Positions 1 through 6,171 are shown, numbered from the stretch's first letter. The stretch is 6,444 nt of DNA from SKVL01 sp051745565 (GCA_051745565.1 JBNJEF010000036.1:1-6444), one strand, 5' to 3'. Translations and numbers: made by a program. Notes: generated by a model from the sequence alone, not told the origin.

Positions 1-483
1 GGTAATTATATGCTCCGCTCTTTCACGGTTTATATAATCTATCATGGAAGCCAAGGTAGTACTTTTACCATGTCCGGTTGGTCCCGCAACCAAGAAAAAT
101 CCCTGTTTCATATTGGCAAAATCATAGAGCTGACTTGGGAGATTTAATTCTTCAATGGTCAGAATATTTTCGGGTATCAACCTGAAAGCGGCACATAATT
201 TTCCTTGCTGTATATAAACATTGGAACGAAAACGGGTTTCTTTATTCGGAGTATATGAAAAATCAACCTCCCTATTTTTCTTAAAACGAACTTTGGCATC
301 TTCCGGTATGATCTCTTTAAGTATCTCTGTCATGTCTTCATGGGTAGTCTGCTCATGATCATCCAGGGTAATGAGATTACCTCCCACTCTGATTATCGGC
401 TTTCTATCCTCTCCAATGTGAAGATCGGAACCCTTTTCTTTAATGACAGTATTAACAAATTCTAAAAATTTTTCGTAAGCCAT
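1..483 (-). CDS. pilT: Type IV pilus retraction ATPase PilT, N-terminal part (3' end cut by window edge)
   Basis: Cytoplasmic hexameric ATPase of the secretion ATPase (VirB11/PilT/GspE) family that powers pilus retraction. Only the first 161 codons are in the window; the gene continues past position 1. Reading from the ATG at 483, residues 19-40 (SDLHIGEDRKPIIRVGGNLI and onward) match the N-terminal PAS-like domain start of PilT, where SDLH followed by a 'RV.G' strand is typical. Residues 134-141, GPTGHGKS, form the Walker A loop, followed by TTLASMIDYINRERAEHIIT, the run leading to the Asp box, which is cut off. The usual Walker A serine before GK is histidine here. The length up to the Walker A and the absence of a PilB-type N-terminal extension separate it from PilB. 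It starts 5 nt after the response-regulator stop, so it is almost certainly cotranscribed. Only a weak AGAG precedes the start. PilT rather than PilU or another paralogue is inferred from context. Confidence 0.93.
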   Translation of the reverse strand, partial: MAYEKFLEFVNTVIKEKGSDLHIGEDRKPIIRVGGNLITLDDHEQTTHEDMTEILKEIIPEDAKVRFKKNREVDFSYTPNKETRFRSNVYIQQGKLCAAFRLIPENILTIEELNLPSQLYDFANMKQGFFLVAGPTGHGKSTTLASMIDYINRERAEHIIT

Positions 484-488
484 AAAAA

Positions 489-881
489 TTACTCTTTACG
501 ATTAAAATATATGCGCTCCACCTCATCCACCACTTCCGACGGAACAGAAGTGGCTTTAACAATATACCCATCAACTCCTGCCTTTTCAGCTCTATCTATA
601 TCCTCTTGCAACCCTTGATTAGTAAGCATTACGATCTTTGCGTCACCCGCCAAACCCTTTTCTCTTATTTCTTCCAAAAGAGTCAGCCCGTCAATATTGG
701 GCATTATTATATCCAAAATAATGACATCAGGTTTTGATCCCCCCTCCAATTTATCCAAGGCTTCTTGACTGCCACTAGCTACTTCCACTTCCATTCCCCT
801 ATTCTTGAACTTAAGGGAATACATATTTAAAAGAAAATAGTCGTCATCAACAATTAAAACTTTTATGTTATCTTTGTCCAT
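489..881 (-). CDS. Stand-alone CheY/PilG-like receiver-domain response regulator
   Basis: A 130-residue protein that is all receiver domain with no output domain. The beta-1 strand VLIVDDD (8-14) supplies the acidic pocket. The phospho-acceptor is Asp57 in VIILDIIMPNIDG (53-65). Thr87 in IVMLTNQ and Lys109 in YIVKA (106-110) complete the conserved switch set, so the protein should be phosphorylatable and able to change conformation. Without a DNA-binding or enzymatic domain it must act by protein contact, as CheY and PilG do. It lies between pilB and pilT, 75 nt after the pilB stop and 5 nt before pilT, which suggests it adjusts the extension or retraction motor; that role is inferred. No histidine kinase is in the window. 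The ATG at 881 is preceded by GAG triplets but no strong Shine-Dalgarno. Family assignment is very secure; the partner is unknown. Confidence 0.93.
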   Translation of the reverse strand: MDKDNIKVLIVDDDYFLLNMYSLKFKNRGMEVEVASGSQEALDKLEGGSKPDVIILDIIMPNIDGLTLLEEIREKGLAGDAKIVMLTNQGLQEDIDRAEKAGVDGYIVKATSVPSEVVDEVERIYFNRKE

Positions 882-956
882 ATAAACTCAGCTCAACTAA
901 AGTAAATAATATAAATGAAACTTTACTTAAATATTAACATGCCTCAATTAAAGTGA

Positions 957-2687
957 CTATAGGGAATTAACTTCGGAAAATGGTATCTCCCCTTTAAAGG
1001 CTTTCAGCATTGCATCCTCCTTTAGATAGAGCATTCCCTTGGAACGAGCATACTCTTGTATCTTTGTTTCAGTCGGCTCATTAAGAACTATTCTTTCAAG
1101 TTCCCTATCCATTTCCAATATCTCTACCGCCGCACTTCTTCCCTTAACACCCGTGGGACTCTCCGAGCTAGACCCGGCTTTGTATACCTTATCCGGTATC
1201 ACAATGTCTTTGCGATACTCCTCCGGAAGGTCGGAAAACTGATTATCTATCATCTCTTTAATACTGCCTTCAACCGGTACTTCTATGGCAGCATCTTGAC
1301 AAAGGTTTCTTACGAGTCGTTGTGCCACCGCGGCAACTAAAGTGGGGGCAATAAGATAAGGATCAACTCCCATATCTATTAACCTGGGAATAACGCCGAT
1401 AGCATTATTGGTGTGAATAGTGGAGAACACTAAGTGCCCAGTAAGAGCCGCCTGAATGGCAAGTTGTGCCGTTTCCTTATCACGAATCTCCCCGACCATT
1501 ATAATATCCGGATCCTGCCTTAATATCGTACGTAACCCATTAGCAAATGTATACCCAATATCACTTCTTACCTGAGACTGGCTTATACCACCCATATTAT
1601 ATTCCACCGGATCCTCCAAACTCAGAACATTGAACTTATCCCTGTCAACTTCCTGAAGCATTGCATAAAGAGAAGTGGTCTTACCCGAACCGGTAGGACC
1701 GGAGAGTAAGATTATGCCGTAGGGCTTTTTGGTGGCTTTTTTGAGTTTCTTCACGTTATCTTCACGAAGACCTATATCATCAAGCTTTTTAACACCCTGA
1801 GAGGAATCCAGAATACGCATAACCACTTTTTCCCCGTCATGGGTGGGAAAAGTAGAAACACGGAAATCTATTTTCTTATCATCTATTTTGGCCGAAAAAC
1901 GTCCATCCTGAGGTTTTCTTTTCTCATCAAGCTTCATATTGGAAAGTACCTTTATACGAGCCGCCACCGGGCCGTGAACTTTACTCGGCAGAACTAAGCT
2001 CGTATTTAACTCACCATCAACACGAAATCGTACTCTGGTATTTTCAGGCATTGGCTCCACATGCACATCCGAAGCACTTCCGTCTGTGGCGTATCGTAAA
2101 ATAGTAGCAACTATTTTGGTCACCGGCGCATCCTCAATTATCTTTGCCCTCTCTTCTTCATCGGTTCTGGCAACTTCAGTATCTGCCTCCTCACCTTCCG
2201 GTCCCATAGACTGAATATTAAACTCTTCTTCAAGCTCGGATAGAGCCTCTTTCACTTCACCTTTAAGACCTTTGTACATTCCTAAGACTTTTTGGAAATC
2301 CTCATTAGATATTACAAAAAGCTTATACGGAGTGTCAGATTTGGAAGAAACAAAATTCAAAACATCCCGTACATCTATTCTGTCAGGATTAACCGCTCCT
2401 ATTTCCAGAACATCATCTGAAACATTTACGGGAACTATCTTGTAGTGACGAGCCGACTCCTCAGGAATACGCTCAAGGGTTTCCTTGGGTATATCAGACT
2501 CTATCTTTTTAAAAGGTATATTCAAATAGTCACTTTTGGCCTTGGCCACTTCCTCTGAGTCGGCGAGATCTTCTTCATCCAAAATATCCTCTATGGCTTT
2601 ATCTTTCTTTTTAGCCTCAAGACGAGCTTTTTCCGCTTTATCGTGATCTATTATTTTTTTTTCTACAAGAATATCAAGAAGGTTCAT
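957..2687 (-). CDS. pilB: Type IV pilus extension ATPase PilB (GspE family), zinc-motif-less
   Basis: Hexameric cytoplasmic ATPase driving pilus assembly; 576 residues, normal for PilB. Residues 1-150 are a GspE/MshEN-like N-terminal region, beginning with a helical segment and ending in LFVISNEDFQKVL. A charged linker (about 150-185) follows. The N2 domain has SDVHVEPMPENTRVRFRVDG (206-225). The ATPase core has Walker A GPTGSGKTT (330-338), Asp box LEDPVEY (357-363), Walker B IIMVGEIRD (395-403, catalytic Glu400) and His box LTGHLVFSTIHTN (415-427). The oddity is the C-terminal region. Most PilB/GspE proteins carry a four-cysteine zinc motif after QRLVR, but here only Cys463 remains, and the second pair is replaced by GSSSESPTGVKGR (505-517). 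The N-terminal MshEN motif also lacks its Arg-Leu-Gly signature, so c-di-GMP binding is doubtful. The start at 2687 has only a weak AGG 5-7 nt upstream. The gene lies 52 nt after the small pilP-like gene. Confidence 0.97.
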   Translation of the reverse strand: MNLLDILVEKKIIDHDKAEKARLEAKKKDKAIEDILDEEDLADSEEVAKAKSDYLNIPFKKIESDIPKETLERIPEESARHYKIVPVNVSDDVLEIGAVNPDRIDVRDVLNFVSSKSDTPYKLFVISNEDFQKVLGMYKGLKGEVKEALSELEEEFNIQSMGPEGEEADTEVARTDEEERAKIIEDAPVTKIVATILRYATDGSASDVHVEPMPENTRVRFRVDGELNTSLVLPSKVHGPVAARIKVLSNMKLDEKRKPQDGRFSAKIDDKKIDFRVSTFPTHDGEKVVMRILDSSQGVKKLDDIGLREDNVKKLKKATKKPYGIILLSGPTGSGKTTSLYAMLQEVDRDKFNVLSLEDPVEYNMGGISQSQVRSDIGYTFANGLRTILRQDPDIIMVGEIRDKETAQLAIQAALTGHLVFSTIHTNNAIGVIPRLIDMGVDPYLIAPTLVAAVAQRLVRNLCQDAAIEVPVEGSIKEMIDNQFSDLPEEYRKDIVIPDKVYKAGSSSESPTGVKGRSAAVEILEMDRELERIVLNEPTETKIQEYARSKGMLYLKEDAMLKAFKGEIPFSEVNSL

Positions 2688-2739
2688 AAAACCTGTTAAT
2701 TAAAAAGGAAGGAGTTTACTCGCCAGCAAAACACAGAGA

Positions 2740-3024
2740 TCAAAACGGACTGAAAGGATTAACTCTACCGATTTCCACTTCCATAACATCCTGTTCATAC
2801 TCATCTGTTAAAGATAGATAAAGATCACTCTCCAAAAGATCGGTTTTCAAATTAAAACCTTCAACCTCTTCTATTACCTCTGTATATTCATTTAATATTT
2901 GATGTTCCTGTTCAACAACCTCGGGGTCAATATCATCCTGAATGAAAGCAATATAAGCAAATCCCAAAAAGACTGCCAGAACAACTATTATAAATGGGTA
3001 TAAATATTTTCTTAAATTTTGCAT
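2740..3024 (-). CDS. Small bitopic membrane protein in the PilP position of the pilMNO operon
   Basis: A 94-residue protein with a short basic N-terminus (MQNLRKY), one clear transmembrane helix (about 8-28, PFIIVVLAVFLGFAYIAFI), and an acidic extracytoplasmic tail of about 65 residues ending GRVNPFSPF. Gene order (after pilO, before pilB) is that of pilP. The terminal 'R-x-[ND]-PF-x-P' ending resembles the short motif near the N-terminal lipidated region of proteobacterial PilP, but the PilP beta-sandwich domain that docks on the secretin PilQ is absent, and there is no lipobox cysteine. I read it as a reduced PilP analogue, or a lineage-specific platform subunit contacting PilN/PilO, in a cell without an outer membrane; this is inference. 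It begins 12 nt after the pilO stop and ends in TGA. No convincing ribosome-binding site lies before the ATG. The gene is very likely real from its position and membrane design; its function is not established. Confidence 0.82.
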   Translation of the reverse strand: MQNLRKYLYPFIIVVLAVFLGFAYIAFIQDDIDPEVVEQEHQILNEYTEVIEEVEGFNLKTDLLESDLYLSLTDEYEQDVMEVEIGRVNPFSPF

Positions 3025-3036
3025 AAATTGTTCTTA

Positions 3037-3585
3037 TTATCTTCCCACCCAGTAATTTTGTATCATCATTTCAAACTCGTAAACATTTCCGGATGTACTG
3101 TTAAATTCAACACTGATTGGCTCAAAAACTCTCCTGCTTCTCTCCAAACTTGTTAAAAATCCAGCAAAATCCTCATATGTGGCATCAAATTCAATTTGAA
3201 CGGTTTTGGCATTATATGAAAGATCTCCTTTCCCTCTACTAAACTCTCTTTCGACATCCCTGGACAGATCAGTAACTCTCGCACCTCTGATCAATGCATT
3301 ATTGGCACCGGCAATGGAATTTATATCCATAAGCGTACGAGCATCATCTCGCCCAACCGGTACGATACTATTAAGATCATCTTGATATTCCAAAACATAA
3401 GTTTCATGGTCTTTATTAAGTTCCTCTTCTTTTTCGGCCAAATTTTCAGCTTTTTCGGACACTTCTTTAAATTTATCCACTTTTAACTGAAGTTCCTCCA
3501 CGGAATTAAAGGTGGGGGTGATAAAAATAAAGAAGCCCAAAATAGAAGCGATTACGAGTAGTATTGTTGCTAAATTCTGATCCAT
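3037..3585 (-). CDS. pilO: Type IV pilus inner-membrane alignment protein PilO-like
   Basis: A 182-residue bitopic protein. It has a very short cytoplasmic N-terminus (MDQNLA), a transmembrane helix at about 7-24 (TILLVIASILGFFIFIT), a strongly charged coiled coil at about 28-66 (ELQLKVDKFKEVSEKAENLA and onward), and an extracytoplasmic alpha/beta domain at about 70-182. This is the standard PilO/GspM-like plan, with a ferredoxin-like fold expected at the C-terminus; NIPVG-like 'LNSIVPVGRDD' and 'YEDFAGFLTSLERSRRVFEP' are characteristic stretches of PilO. PilO dimerises with PilN to form the membrane platform that transmits the state of the motor. It starts 2 nt after the pilN stop, so the pair is probably translationally coupled; no Shine-Dalgarno is visible. 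The length is slightly under that of proteobacterial PilO. Primary sequence in this family diverges strongly, so the call rests on architecture, motif-like stretches and gene order together. Confidence 0.9.
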   Translation of the reverse strand: MDQNLATILLVIASILGFFIFITPTFNSVEELQLKVDKFKEVSEKAENLAEKEEELNKDHETYVLEYQDDLNSIVPVGRDDARTLMDINSIAGANNALIRGARVTDLSRDVEREFSRGKGDLSYNAKTVQIEFDATYEDFAGFLTSLERSRRVFEPISVEFNSTSGNVYEFEMMIQNYWVGR

Positions 3586-3587
3586 AA

Positions 3588-4175
3588 TTACATATTTTCT
3601 TTATACAAAAGCTGTTCTTTGCTAAAGCCAAGAATAAAATTAAGAACAACCCTACCTTCTTCATTTAGATGAATATTTTCCACCTCCACAGTTTCTATTT
3701 TATCCGAATCCTTGAAAACATCCGACTGAAAAGCGGCAGCATTAAAACTCGGAGCTGTTGCTTTAAGAGTTACAAAACTCAAACTCTCCTCTGTACCCAA
3801 ATGGGATTTGTAAAGAAATTCATTGAAATATATATCTTCTGTAGTTAAATCCTCAAGGGCTTCAAAAACGAACGTTGGAGAAGTTTTAACATTATTGAGA
3901 AGCTTCTCGGATACTCGTATACTTGAATCGGCAATGCTAACTTTTTCCTTAAGTTCAGGATTGAAAACTTCGTCCGGATGTTTAAAATTATCCTCAAGTT
4001 CAGCCAATTTTACCTCCAAATAGTATTTATATCCAAATAGTAAACCGGAGCAGAGAAGCGTTATCACAAATATTGATATACCCGTGATAGCGAAAAGATT
4101 ATAAGCGTAATTTCTTTTTTCCGCAGAACCTTGAGCTTTAGGTATGAATGATGGTTGTGTATTCTGCTCAGTCAC
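3588..4175 (-). CDS. pilN: Type IV pilus inner-membrane protein PilN-like
   Basis: A 195-residue bitopic protein with a cytoplasmic tail (1-26), one transmembrane helix (about 27-49, LFAITGISIFVITLLCSGLL), a short coiled-coil region (52-85) and an extracytoplasmic alpha/beta domain (about 90-195), as in PilN/GspL-like partners of PilO. In Proteobacteria the PilN tail carries INLLPW, which sits in a groove of PilM. Here the tail has PSFIPKAQ (8-15) instead, which may be the local PilM-binding peptide (inference). The start is GTG at 4175: an in-frame TAA lies eight codons upstream and no ATG is available nearer than the membrane helix. No Shine-Dalgarno precedes it. It is separated from pilM by 71 nt holding a plausible promoter, and from pilO by only 2 nt. 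The call rests on gene order plus architecture; sequence identity to PilN cannot be measured here. Confidence 0.88.
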   Translation of the reverse strand: MTEQNTQPSFIPKAQGSAEKRNYAYNLFAITGISIFVITLLCSGLLFGYKYYLEVKLAELEDNFKHPDEVFNPELKEKVSIADSSIRVSEKLLNNVKTSPTFVFEALEDLTTEDIYFNEFLYKSHLGTEESLSFVTLKATAPSFNAAAFQSDVFKDSDKIETVEVENIHLNEEGRVVLNFILGFSKEQLLYKENM

Positions 4176-4202
4176 GATAGTAAATTAATTGAACTTAGAT
4201 TA

Positions 4203-4229
4203 AGTATATCACACACTTATTTCTTTCAA
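4203..4229 (-). promoter_or_regulatory. Candidate internal promoter for pilN-pilO-(pilP-like)-pilB
   Basis: On the minus strand, TTGAAA (4229-4224) is followed after 15 nt by TATACT (4208-4203), preceded by TGA to make an extended -10 (TGATATACT). The predicted start near 4196 would leave a leader of about 20 nt without a Shine-Dalgarno before the GTG at 4175. It lies in the only sizeable gap between pilM and pilN, so it could uncouple platform and motor expression from pilM. The spacer is short for a sigma-70 promoter; the extended -10 is the better part of the signal. Confidence 0.45.
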
Positions 4230-4246
4230 TAAAGTTATCAACAGGT

Positions 4247-5407
4247 TTAGCCCTCTTCCACCCCAATGGCTCTCAGCGCAGCACCCAGTGCCGGAGCATA
4301 CTCCGGGCCTATGCTATTAAGTGTTTCTTTCATAAAAGGCAAGCTTTTTACTCTATCAAACGGCCTTGCTATAGAAACCTCTTTACCTAACTGATCTTGC
4401 GAGGTCTTCTGTAGCCCTTTCATGCCGGCACCTCCACCGGAAAGAATGACTTTGTCTACTGTGCACCGATTCTTCTTTTCATAAGAAGCAATAAATCTTA
4501 AAGCTTCGGAATAAAGATGCCCCAAAGAATTCTGAACCGCTTCTTGCAAATGAATATAAGAACCGCTCGCTCCTATAGCTCGCTTTACCATCTCGGCCTC
4601 TTCGTGTGAAATATTTAGAGCACTGGATATGGAAATGGTTATATCCTGAGATCCCATATTAATAACATGAGAAGATCTGGTTATACCTCCTTCGGTGATA
4701 TATATCTGGCTCGTAGCGGCGCCTATGTCAATAACGGCCACGGGTTCATCTCCTCCTATGAGCGAGAGTGCTCTTAGTGTACTGAAAACTTCTATCTCAA
4801 AGAACATTATATTCATATCCAATGCGCTCAAGATCTTCTGTTGACGCTCTAAGCTATAGTTATGTATAACGGCAAGAAGAACATCTATTTGCTCAGCTTT
4901 CTTTTTATCGCTCTCACCTTCTTTACTCTCGCCTTCTTCGTTGTCTTTTTCTTTCTTCTCTTCCTCTTCAGGATCATTATCAACCGGAGCTCCCGGTTTG
5001 GCATCTATAACGGACCAATCCAGTGTAACTTCCTCAATGGGAGCGGGTATATACTTTCTCGCCTCCGTGGGCACTATCTGTTCCAAGCGATTCTCCGAAA
5101 CCTTGGGTAAACGTATTACAGATATTAAGCTGGCACTGAAAGGAACAGTCGCCGCAACATTCTCCGCAGTACAAGCCGATTCATCAAGCACCTTGCGCAA
5201 GGCTTCCTGTATTTTTTCAACGGAAAGACCCGTTGCTTTACCTATCTCAAAATCCGAATAAGGACCCAAAGCGACTGAGCCATAAGTTTCCAAATAAACA
5301 TGTCCGCTTTCGGTATACAGTTCAACTATTTTTATAGCCGAAGTACCTATATCCACTCCAACGGCACGCTTTTCGCTTTTTCCAAAGATACGACTGAAGA
5401 TTGTCAT
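4247..5407 (-). CDS. pilM: Type IV pilus assembly ATPase-fold protein PilM
   Basis: An actin/FtsA-like cytoplasmic protein that binds ATP and the N-terminal tail of PilN, linking the membrane platform to the PilB/PilT motors. Its 386 residues are slightly above the usual 350-360. The phosphate-1 loop is GVDIGTSAIKIVEL (17-30). A 1C-type subdomain is marked by TVPFSASLISVIRLPKV (87-103) and IVPTEARKYIPAPIEEVTLD (111-130). The phosphate-2 loop is PVAVIDIGAATSQIYI (222-237), and the adenosine motif is KVILSGGGAGMKGL (319-332). The extra length comes from a highly charged, low-complexity insertion at about 138-174, rich in Glu, Lys, Asp and Ser, lying between DWSVI and the strand VLLAVIHNY. The ATG at 5407 follows a -10 box by 6 nt, so the mRNA may be leaderless. 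It is the first gene of the minus-strand train, with comF divergent from it, and pilN follows after 71 nt. Confidence 0.96.
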   Translation of the reverse strand: MTIFSRIFGKSEKRAVGVDIGTSAIKIVELYTESGHVYLETYGSVALGPYSDFEIGKATGLSVEKIQEALRKVLDESACTAENVAATVPFSASLISVIRLPKVSENRLEQIVPTEARKYIPAPIEEVTLDWSVIDAKPGAPVDNDPEEEEKKEKDNEEGESKEGESDKKKAEQIDVLLAVIHNYSLERQQKILSALDMNIMFFEIEVFSTLRALSLIGGDEPVAVIDIGAATSQIYITEGGITRSSHVINMGSQDITISISSALNISHEEAEMVKRAIGASGSYIHLQEAVQNSLGHLYSEALRFIASYEKKNRCTVDKVILSGGGAGMKGLQKTSQDQLGKEVSIARPFDRVKSLPFMKETLNSIGPEYAPALGAALRAIGVEEG

Positions 5408-5429
5408 ATGTGAATTATAATATCATAAT
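5401..5429 (+). promoter_or_regulatory. Candidate comF promoter
   Basis: On the plus strand TTGTCA (5401-5406, one mismatch to TTGACA) is separated by exactly 17 nt from CATAAT (5424-5429, one mismatch to TATAAT). Transcription from about 5436 would give a leader of about 29 nt before the comF ATG at 5465, with only a weak ACAGG too close to the start to be a normal Shine-Dalgarno. The -35 box overlaps the first codons of pilM on the other strand, so the two promoters compete for the same 30 bp. Confidence 0.6.
5414..5419 (-). promoter_or_regulatory. pilM -10 box placing the start site at or beside the ATG
   Basis: On the minus strand a perfect TATAAT (5419-5414) is followed by six bases (TCACAT) and then the pilM ATG. 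With the usual 6-8 nt between -10 and start site, transcription would begin at or within a base of the ATG, giving a leaderless message; no Shine-Dalgarno is present. The -35 region is only T-rich and matches the consensus poorly. The box is part of the 8-bp palindrome ATTATAAT (5414-5421), so it also reads TATAAT on the plus strand. Confidence 0.5.
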
Positions 5430-5464
5430 AAGCAAAAAGAAAATCCATCTTTCTCCACAGGTAC

Positions 5465-6124
5465 ATGACAAAATTCTTCAATAAAACAAAGATCTACATT
5501 GCCTCCCTCTTTTTCCCTTCAACAAAGAACATTAAAGAGCTGGAGAATTTAGAAGCCGATAAAATTGAAAAGACACTACCCAAGAGCGCCGATTCACCCC
5601 ACCCTTTTGTATTATCCGTATTCAGATACAAAAATGATAATGTCAAAGAAGCGATCAAAGCAATAAAGTACAAAGGAAACATTTTCTTGGTCGCTTCCTT
5701 CGGAGAGATCTTATTCAAAGAAATATCTGACTTTTTAGAGACGAATAAAATATCAGCAGATAATATCTATATAGTCCCCATCCCTCTTTCCAAGAAGAGA
5801 TACGCTCAAAGAGGTTTTAACCAAAGCGAGCTTATCGCAAAAGCGGTTATAAAAAATGACAGACAGAAAATTTTTATCTATTCACCTCATTTTTTAAGAA
5901 AAGATAAGCATACCGACCCTCAAACCAAACTCAGCATGTCACGCAGACGAGTGAATATAAAAAACTGCTTTTCTGTACCATATAAAGAGAGGCCGAATAT
6001 TCAGAACAAAACCATCATTCTTATAGACGATGTCGCTACCACCGGAAGCACCCTAAAAGAAGCCAGAAAGACGCTTCTGGAAGCAAAAGCCAAAGAAGTC
6101 TACGCTTTTACGTTAGCACATTAA
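5465..6124 (+). CDS. comF: ComF/GntX family phosphoribosyltransferase-fold protein, cysteine-ribbon-less
   Basis: A 219-residue cytoplasmic protein of the ComF family, needed for natural transformation in several bacteria and thought to help handle incoming single-stranded DNA. Diagnostic stretches are FRYKNDNVKEAIKAIKYKG (53-71), VPIPLSKKRYAQRGFNQSEL (104-123), a 'TDPQTKLSMSRRRVNIKNCF' region (150-169) matching the family's T..Q..L....R..N pattern, and the PRPP-binding loop IILIDDVATTGSTL (184-197) with paired acidic residues and TTGST. Most ComF proteins begin with a cysteine zinc ribbon right after a 'FP' turn. Here SLFFPSTKN (14-22) keeps the turn, but no cysteine follows in the N-terminal half; the only cysteine is Cys168. 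The gene is transcribed divergently from pilM across 57 bp and followed by tRNA-Ser. Biochemical activity as a phosphoribosyltransferase is not established for the family, so the name denotes family membership. Confidence 0.93.
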   Translation: MTKFFNKTKIYIASLFFPSTKNIKELENLEADKIEKTLPKSADSPHPFVLSVFRYKNDNVKEAIKAIKYKGNIFLVASFGEILFKEISDFLETNKISADNIYIVPIPLSKKRYAQRGFNQSELIAKAVIKNDRQKIFIYSPHFLRKDKHTDPQTKLSMSRRRVNIKNCFSVPYKERPNIQNKTIILIDDVATTGSTLKEARKTLLEAKAKEVYAFTLAH

Positions 6125-6128
6125 AACA

Positions 6129-6156
6129 TTGAAAAAGACCTTGTTTATGTTAGTAT
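6129..6156 (+). promoter_or_regulatory. Candidate promoter of tRNA-Ser
   Basis: TTGAAA (6129-6134) and, after 16 nt, TAGTAT (6151-6156) preceded by TGT, which makes an extended -10. Predicted initiation is near 6163, about 9 nt before the tRNA 5' end. The signal begins only 5 nt after the comF stop; no intrinsic terminator with a T-run separates comF from the tRNA, so read-through from comF is also possible. An inverted pair GACCT/AGGTC (6137-6141, 6158-6162) brackets the -10 box. Confidence 0.55.
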
Positions 6157-6171
6157 CAGGTCATCAGCCTT

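Noticed and set aside
900..928. 7-bp inverted repeat AAGTAAA/TTTACTT between pilB and the response regulator
   Set aside because: It is entirely A/T-dominated with a 15-nt loop, so chance is likely. It could be an operator for the receiver gene, but I found no good -35/-10 pair to anchor it.
1039..1340. Two plus-strand open frames inside pilB
   Set aside because: They lie antisense to the highly conserved C-terminal half of PilB and have no family resemblance or start signals.
2740..2742. TGA read as glycine (code 25) as in some CPR lineages
   Set aside because: All genes read cleanly with the standard code, and the TGA at the end of the pilP-like gene falls right after the GRVNPFSPF terminus, as a stop should.
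4235..4243. TTATCAACA, one mismatch from a DnaA box
   Set aside because: It is a single isolated copy in AT-rich spacer with no cluster, no AT-rich unwinding region and no replication genes nearby; chance is the simpler explanation.
3823..5261. Plus-strand open frames inside pilN and pilM, including a Phe-rich one at 4862-5110
   Set aside because: They are antisense to real genes. The Phe/Leu-rich peptide is just the complement of the Glu/Lys-rich PilM loop, not a membrane protein.
5494..5718. Minus-strand open frame inside comF
   Set aside because: It is antisense to the conserved ComF coding sequence, and its hydrophobic look comes from the complement of Lys-rich codons.
6137..6162. GACCT/AGGTC inverted pair after comF as a terminator
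   Set aside because: The stem is only 5 bp with a 16-nt loop and no T-run. It overlaps the tRNA promoter, so it is not a believable terminator.
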